NCBI RefSeq assembly: GCF_003589595.1
Contig: NW_020653716.1
Span: 893,839 to 957,838 of the forward strand
Length of the DNA: 64,000 nucleotides
Reading direction: 5' to 3'
DNA from: Hyposmocoma kahamanoa
Taxonomy: Eukaryota; Arthropoda; Insecta; Lepidoptera; Cosmopterigidae
Positions 57,497 to 64,000 of this stretch are shown one piece after another (within the stretch, counting starts at the first letter, position 1; each line of letters opens with the position of its first letter). The notes beneath the pieces are model-generated. The model worked only from the letters and a program-made list of their open reading frames with translations. It was not told the DNA's origin and ran no database searches. The position numbers and the translations under genes are program-made.

Positions 57497-60400
57497 GTAG
57501 TGTGGGCCAGTATGTAAATCTTTTTTATCGAGGAAACCCCTATAGGATAATTTTCCGCCGCGGGACAGGCGGAGAGGTTATCTTGGGGTCTATCACGGTG
57601 ACCTTCTAATGGGAGCGATCCGGGATCGACTTTGCGCACCGGAACACCCTAGAACCCGGGAAGTTTAGTTTAAGGGTACATTCTCACTCTCCCTCTCCTC
57701 ATGAGAAAGTGGGTCATGTCGCCCCGTCCTCCTTCCCGTGTCTGCAGGTTAACTAGGCATTCTTACCTTAAATTGGATTAAACGACCCTCTATAGCCTTG
57801 CCTCGTTGAAGACATCGAGGGAATGTGATGGAATCCATGTTGCCACTGGTTATTACACATACGACGCTGTAAAACAGATCATGTCATACTAAAATGTGCT
57901 TTATTTCAAATCGTACTAAACTATGGCATATCGTAATGATGAACTGACATCGATTTTTATGCCAAGGTACACGAGTACGTACGTTTTACCTTGCAACTCT
58001 GGTAGAACAGTGGGAACCGCTAATAACGCGGCCAAACTGGTTGCACCCGCACCTTCGACGACAATGTTTTCAGTCTCTCCTAATTCTAAAATAGCTCGAT
58101 TAATCCAATCATCGTCAACCAAAACCTAGACGTAATTGGTAACATAAAAATAGAAAATTTTAATGATAAATAATCCATCCATTGATGAGTATAAAGCTTA
58201 AAATGTCAATTAGATGTAGCTACGGACCATTTTGGAAATATTTGAGTGTGCTGTATAGAATGCGTTAACACCGATCATTGGAATTAAAAGTTTATCAGCT
58301 ATACATGGCAGAGTTCCAACTGTGGCATACGGTTTATTATTCTGCATTGCCTTGAAGAAAGAACAGCCTTTGATTGGTTCCACACCCTGAGGAAGAGAAT
58401 TTGCGTTGATTTAAACAAATCAGAACGGAAAACTAAATCACGTTATTGCAGAGAAATAATGAAGTACCTATTACGTACATAAATAAGAGTTTCAGGTTTA
58501 ACGTGTTTAACGTATTCTGTTATACCACTTAACAGCCCTCCTCCACCAACGGGCACCATTATGACATCAGTTTCTGGTAGCTGATCCAATATTTCCACAC
58601 CAATGCTTCCCGATCCAGCGATTGCTTCTGGATGATCGTAACTGTAATGAAAGTATGTTTAGGCTGCCATCAGATGGTTTGTATTCGTGAAGTGGATACA
58701 GATATACAACTGCAAGCGGTTGAAACCACTCGACAGCGAGCAGTTATCGCCGCGCGTCTATATCAAGCACTCAGTCTATTTGTTGATGTTGTAATGGAAG
58801 CACAGATGTTACTTGTAACTTATCACTGTATTCACCACTTTGATTCCAAATGCTGACTTTACTTTTTATTAAGTAATCACTATCTAAATCGTCCATTTTA
58901 ATTTGCATTGTCTCCTAACTTGTCCGTGATCTCCATGTGATCACCTACTATAACTGCGATAGAATTTTCAATCAAAAACGTAAACAAAGATGCCATTCCA
59001 AAAAACTAATTAAAAATCGTGCAAATGTGAAATAAATATGGCGAGAAAAATTTCACCAATGCTTCACTAATCGCGTTTTTGTTTTACCATTACGTTGATT
59101 AAACCCTCAAATAATCGTTACCTTTTGCCATTTCAGAGGTAAAAAAAAATGTCCTCTTAAGAATGTCAATTGCTGCTTTCGATTTGTTCACAACGACTGT
59201 AGCCAACCCTACTAACTTACTAACTAGTTCAAACCTCGACTATACACGCAGCCGAAATCACGAATGCATGCAGATCGCGACTGTATACATTACAGACATG
59301 AAGTCAGTCTGTTTCGAGTAGCAGCTTTAACTACTAAGCTAAACTTTACAATTTTATTTAGTTCATTTGTATACTTACTACTCAAAATCTAATTTCAACA
59401 GTGTATAAAACTCACCCATTAATATAGACAGATCCCATTTCGGCACTCAAAATAAAAGCTTGGCGTTTTGCTTCTGCAAAATCCTCACCAAATAATACAA
59501 TTTTAGCGCCATATTCTTTACATCTAGATATGATTATTGGGCAGGTTTTTTCAGGAAAGACTACCAATATTCTTACGTTGTTTTGATTACAGTAATAAGC
59601 TATAGCCTGTGGTAAATAGTATGTATGATTAGTTGTATTTCATTCATATAATTAAACTTTTATGAAATACTTACCAACGCCCAATTGCCTAGAGACGCCG
59701 TTATAATACCGTTGCTTATTTGTTCTTTAGTTAAATTATTAACTACGTTGAGTGCAGTACGTTCGTGGAAACTGTGAAATTAACTTCAGTTTTATCGACG
59801 TGCCTTATTTTTTTAATACCGAAATTAAATCATAAATTCAATGAGCTACCTGCCGGTCCGATGAAAAATTTCGATTTTATAATAAAGATTTATTTTAAAT
59901 TTTTCACAATTTTTCGATTTCTGTGAACCAGGCAATATATAGTAGTTAATCTACAATAAGTTAAAATATAATGTCAATTGAGTTAAACAATGTATATAGT
60001 ATTGTATAATAATAACCATAACTGGAGTAGGTTGTATGGTCCTTTTGATTGCTATTGCTGCTTTTGATATGTCCTTATAGTAAATATACCTAGGGTTATC
60101 GGGGTCACACATAGGATCGAGTTCAATTTCATCTTTCTGTGAAGAAAGCGTTTAAGATTTGTAAGGCAAAATGTTAACGAATATGGTTCTTTCAACAATA
60201 CTCTGCATACGCTGATGTTTAATGTCTTCTTCTTTATCAAAATGCTTTGAAAGGTCTTAGAGTCGTATTCCAGAACTCTACTCATTGCTCAAGTCAGGAT
60301 TTGAGTATGATTTCAAGCATTGGAAATACGACCCTAAAGGCAAGGACTTGAGTATAATTTCTAGTGCTTTAAATCATACTCAAGTCCTGACTTGAGCATT

Positions 60401-60542
60401 AATGTTAGCCTTGTGTACTTACCCTACACTGAGGTACATTTTTGGCAAGTTTTCGTTTGGCTAGTGCCGCTGGTGAAACTCCAATAGGAGTCTTTGTCGA
60501 TTCTTCGGTAGGGACTGTAGATTTCTCAGTTTTCTTGGACAT
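56278..60542 (-). CDS. Serine/threonine dehydratase-like protein, paralog D, lacking the PLP lysine
   Basis: Same family as paralog A. Eleven exons from the 5' end: 60423-60542, 60017-60136, 59850-59920, 59675-59771, 59416-59606, 58479-58641, 58228-58386, 57983-58125, 57767-57866, 57017-57148 and 56278-56439, giving 485 aa. The Schiff-base position is His106 (SFHERTAL, codon CAC) where A-C have FKERGAL or FKSRGIL. By contrast the phosphate loop is a full GGGG (about 232-235), and SLGN is intact. SGGN is replaced by TSGN. An extra intron splits the exon that is single (285-288 nt) in A-C. The N-terminus (MSKKTEKSTVPTEEST) is longer and basic. The tail is EPFSPIPTCACF. The frame is open throughout, so it looks like an expressed pseudoenzyme rather than a decayed gene. 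Exon 7 ends at a weaker donor context, and exon 6 at GTCCGT. Confidence 0.87.
56490..57000 (+). repeat. Interspersed repeat, inverted copy of 15600-16175
   Basis: See 15600-16175. Here it lies in the last intron of paralog D. A shorter related block begins at about 11548 (CATTGACCTACCAGCAAATG). Confidence 0.6.
57250..57495 (+). mobile_element. tRNA-derived SINE, family 3
   Basis: Head CGACCTCTGTGGTCGAGTGG with B box GAGTTCGATCCCC, body TGTTGTGCCGGATCC and a (TTA)n tail at 57468-57496. It differs from families 1 and 2. In paralog D intron 9. Confidence 0.7.
60259..60413. mobile_element. MITE, same family as 63750-63914
   Basis: GTCGTATTCCAGAACTCTAC, CTCAAGTCAGGATTTGAGTA, GGAAATACGACCCTAA and TACTCAAGTCCTGACTTGAG match the element at 63750-63914, but the outer right arm is shortened. 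In paralog D intron 1. Confidence 0.65.
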
Positions 60543-61250
60543 TTTTATATTATTTTCTTGTTTATTGAAAACACTGTTTATTCTAATGGACTATATGTTT
60601 GTGATTTCGGCTGCATTTGGCAGTACTTTTCTTTTTACGGGATTTCTAATTCTTACGTAAATAATCCGTCTTCTAACACATTTTGTACTTTGTTAATTTA
60701 CACAACTCAATACCTACAAATATAAGGCACCTATATATTAAGTTCATTTTTGTACCCTTTAGCCCTAATGGCAAAAACATCACAAGTTCCATACAAATTA
60801 AAGTATTACAGCTCCATCGATACAATCAATGAATTCGTCAGCCTTGCAACCTTAACGGTTAAGAAAGACAATCGTTTATTACTCAGTATTTGACTGCTGA
60901 ATTTCGATGGTAAATTTCATTGAGAAGAGAATTTACAACAACAACAATACAAACTTACTATATGAAAAAATGGACAAACTATTACAGAAACAAATTGTTA
61001 ATTTTATTAAAAGGCTGAAATAAATGGAACATTTGATATTTTTCTCTGGGTTAGAAAGAACCGAAAGTATTTTTATTTGTAAAATATTTTACAATTCAAA
61101 ACAGAATAGAATAGAATTTTGTAGCATTTTATACTATTTTTCGATTTACAGTCTAATTTTAGTTTAGTTGCAATGCAATTGTAGACATTATCGACATTTT
61201 TGACTTCTCATAGACAAAAATATATTTGGATAGGATATAGATAGAATGGA
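60543..61250. other. Upstream gap of paralog D
   Basis: AT-rich DNA 5' of paralog D. No gene, SINE or LINE was recognised. Any promoter for paralog D would be here, but no clear core motif could be singled out. Confidence 0.4.
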
Positions 61251-61254
61251 AAAA

Positions 61255-63195
61255 AAATAAAAGAAAGGAGGTGCCCTAACCACGGAATGAACGTGTATAT
61301 CTAAACAAAAATTCAACGAACAAATGGCGGATTTCTTTAATGTCGTACCACAATCTATCGAAAAGTCATTATTGACATGCAAACATTTAATTAAAGTAAA
61401 TCAATATCCCATTTGGGAATGTTTTAGGTTATATGGGAATATCTGGGAATGTCACATGAAATTTTGAATTTATTGTTTTGCGTTTACAAATACTCAAATA
61501 TTACGAAAAGTGAATTTGCACAGAAAAAATGTAATTTGAGAGTGTATAAAAAAGAGAAAACTTTGAAATATAAATCCTATACATTTCCAACCTCAAGATT
61601 CATATTTTCAAAGAGAAATTTTGAAACAGATTCCAAATAGTGTAGGCTTTTTTGTATTTATGCATTGGTATACAATTAATATCAGTGACTAATTTAAGTG
61701 AATCTTTAATACTTCCATTTAATTTTGGAAATAAATGAAAGTAGTAAAATTATCAATAACAATATTATTATCATACGTTTATTTGCTTAAAACATGGTAT
61801 AACAGGAGATGTAACAAGAGACAGTGTTAGTAAAAACATGTTTCGCATATACATATATTAAATAGCATGCAAATGTCTGATTATACTCAATTTGTATATG
61901 ATGACAATGATTGTAGTCAATTGCCTATTATTGGCCGAGCTCCTTTGATTTGTACAGAAAAATCGACCGAAGTGAGACAAGTAGTCATAAGCGACTGCGA
62001 GTTATGACAAGCCACGTCAAACGAGCTCTATACATGTTAGCGCTCGCCTTCACTCGGTCAGCTAGGCGAGTGACACCGAATGATGGCAAGGCAAGGCAAG
62101 GCAAATCGGCTGTCTATACGTTGGTATTGGCCTTCACCCGGCAACGTTAGAGAGAGGTCTTTGTATTGTTGGCTTTATAAAATAAGAATTTGTAGTAGTT
62201 AGAGTTGTCAGTGGGACACAATCGGAAACGAGTGGATAATTTTATTTTCAGGAACTGAGAATGCCTAGTAAATAAGTCTTGTTTAATCTAAATTAAACAT
62301 AAAATTACTTACCAATAAACCTAATGATGGAATTGCATTATCATGTAATCTAGTTACATCCAAAGTTATGTTAAAATTTGACTCTTCAAAGTGAAGCGAA
62401 TAATATAAATGGAGATGATCTTCCATTCAATGTTTATATTCGGCACTATTAAACGGCGGTATGATTTCCAACCATTCTTTTTCTTTTTTGATTTGTAGGT
62501 AAACTTGAAATAGTAAAAATAATAATAATAAAATAATAAAAACCTCGTAGTGAATTTTTTTAATAATATAGAATATCGATCATATGTACGCTTCCAAGAA
62601 CAACACTATCTCAAAATAATAGTTAACAACAATCATCAAAATATACAAACAAACAGTCAATGTGAAGAAACCAAAGCAAAATTTGACAAGATTTATGAAT
62701 AAACTACTTAAATATGTCTAATTACATGAGATGTTTGGGCTTTTGTGTGATTTAGACAGAAAAATAACACGTGCCTGTACCATGTTATATTCGGTCGATC
62801 TTCGCTTTTTCAAATGCCACATCCCTTAAAGCTGCAGCGTCGAATTTTTATTAATACTTAATTGTTCTCACTGTCAATATTTTTGTCCATTTTATTACAA
62901 TACATGTGAATAATTCAATAAAACACTTGGAAAAACAAATGTCAAAAACATTTGATGTACTTCCCTTTGACAACCGTATCATGTACCTCATGTACTGCGA
63001 AATGGACACGGTTGGCATTTAAGATGACGTTACGTATTTTCGATTCCCGTGTTTGACACAGACCAATGTAATGCTATCTCTTTGGGCTTAAGACGGCATG
63101 CAAGAGAACAAAGACAATAACATGTTTATGTTTTCAATATCGAAATGCATCATATACATACATATAACGTCTGATTTATATATGTCAACATAACA
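61255..63195. mobile_element. Second copy of the 2-kb THAP-scrap element
   Basis: Direct repeat of 35600-37560, in the same order and orientation (ACGGAATGAACGTG, CCATTTGGGAAT, AGCTAGGCGAGTGACACCGA, TTCACCCGGCAACGTTAG, ACGTGCCTGTACCATGTTA). The outermost inverted ends of the first copy are missing or replaced. On minus, 62310-62400 reads LHFEESNFNITLDVTRLHDN, then AIPSLGLL before a GTAAGT donor, a THAP C-terminal half in which the zinc Cys before SLHF is Tyr. Confidence 0.65.
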
Positions 63196-63479
63196 ATAAA
63201 TGACAAACTTTCCGTGTTCATTTTTTGAAAGTAATGCATGCGAGCATGTTTGAGAAAATTATATTTTCAAGTTCCATGATTCGGACATTGGTCAGGGTTT
63301 GAACCGTTACAAAAGAATTTTGGCAAATATTTATATGCTGAAATAGGTTTTATTAACCCCAATTTGAATATACTTTGCAAAATCTCTGAAGTTTTATTTT
63401 AAATTGATTTATTAATAAGTAATGTTATTAGTAATATGGTTTGTGTAGACTCATGTTCATTTACTTTTTATGCTTAAAT

Positions 63480-63625
63480 AATGACGACGACGACGACGAC
63501 AACAATAATAATAATAAATAAATAAATAAATAAATAAATAATAATAATAAATACGATAATAATAATAATAATAACAATAATCTTTTAGGCCTTGGGAGAG
63601 GCGAGAGTCTAAAATAGATGTAATA
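63480..63625. repeat. Compound microsatellite plus repeated module
   Basis: (GAC)n, (AAT)n, (AAAT)n and (AAT)n runs follow one another from 63482 to 63580. Then comes the TCTTTTAGGCCTTGGGAGAG module seen at 51754 and 51992. Confidence 0.8.
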
Positions 63626-63749
63626 ATATACAAAAAATAATATAAGAACAGGTATAAAAATATTTTACAAAAAACTGTAATTTTAAATACAAATGTCAAG
63701 TAATTTAAAAGTTCATGCAGATGAAGAAGACTTTCTTAACCTAGACTAA

Positions 63750-63914
63750 GGGTCGTATTCTAGAACTCTACTCAATGCTCAAGTTAGGATTGCACTGGAA
63801 ACACAAGCACTGGAAATACGACCCTAATAGCAGGGACTTGAGTATGATTTTGAGTGCTGTAAACCATACTCAAATCCTGACTTGAGCATTGAGTAGAGTT
63901 CTAGAATACGACCC
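63750..63914. mobile_element. Harbinger-like MITE
   Basis: Inverted ends GGGTCGTATTCTAGAACTCT (continuing ACTCAATGCTCAAG) are nearly perfect for about 35 bp. TAA flanks both sides (63747-63749 and 63915-63917). 165 bp, no ORF. A shortened relative is at 60259-60413. Confidence 0.75.
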
Positions 63915-64000
63915 TAAGACTTTCTTAACACTGAACTTCCTTTGATATATATATATTAGGGGTTAAAGTATGAAATTGCCGTTTTATTGCAATAGGTTCT

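Noticed and set aside
57451..57639. 62-aa frame ending in poly-isoleucine
   Set aside because: Translation of a (TTA)n SINE tail.
1..64000. CRISPR array, operon or bacterial features
   Set aside because: Introns, SINEs and animal proteins make the window eukaryotic. The direct repeats seen are transposon, SINE or minisatellite sequence without spacer structure.

Overview
The window is eukaryotic. It has GT-AG introns, AT-rich intergenic DNA and many interspersed repeats. tRNA-headed SINEs, SINE/LINE tails of a type common in butterflies and moths, and the protein flavour of the genes point to Lepidoptera. That is inference from pattern; no species can be named.

Layout. (1) 1-20.2 kb, housekeeping genes. 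The 3' exons of CCA-adding tRNA nucleotidyltransferase (TRNT1) are on +. A six-exon ZFYVE19/ANCHR abscission-checkpoint gene is on -, with introns filled by a 5.2-kb IS630/Tc1/mariner-type element, a ~1.2-kb palindromic element split by a LINE tail, and a Harbinger-like MITE. A decayed Transib element sits inside a SINE. A single-exon RAD51 paralog (XRCC3) is on - and a three-exon pterin-4a-carbinolamine dehydratase (Pcd) is on +. (2) 20.5-60.6 kb, four tandem paralogs, all on -, of a fold-type II PLP serine/threonine dehydratase-like protein with an ACT-like C-terminal domain (here A, B, C, D in order of rising coordinate). Splice sites and exon phases could be followed through all four, giving predicted proteins of 443, 476, 450 and 485 aa. 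Repeats fill the gaps: SINEs, LINE fragments (RTE-like, RNase H-bearing, Jockey-like), a THAP-domain locus, a 2-kb element with terminal inverted repeats, MITEs and a minisatellite. (3) 60.6-64 kb, repeats only, including a second copy of the 2-kb element and a MITE.

The most notable signal is the paralog array. Exon architecture is nearly identical across it, but active-site residues differ. A, B and C keep the Schiff-base lysine but have GTGG in the PLP phosphate loop. D has the canonical GGGG loop but a histidine in place of the lysine, so it is probably a pseudoenzyme. All four end in a conserved PF-x(n)-C-x-C-[FY] tail. Other points of interest are a tandem array of 73-bp tRNA-like units, a Transib with a RAG-heptamer-like terminus and a perfect 5-bp target duplication, a divergent duplicate of an alternative first exon, and THAP-coding scraps carried in a repeat family.
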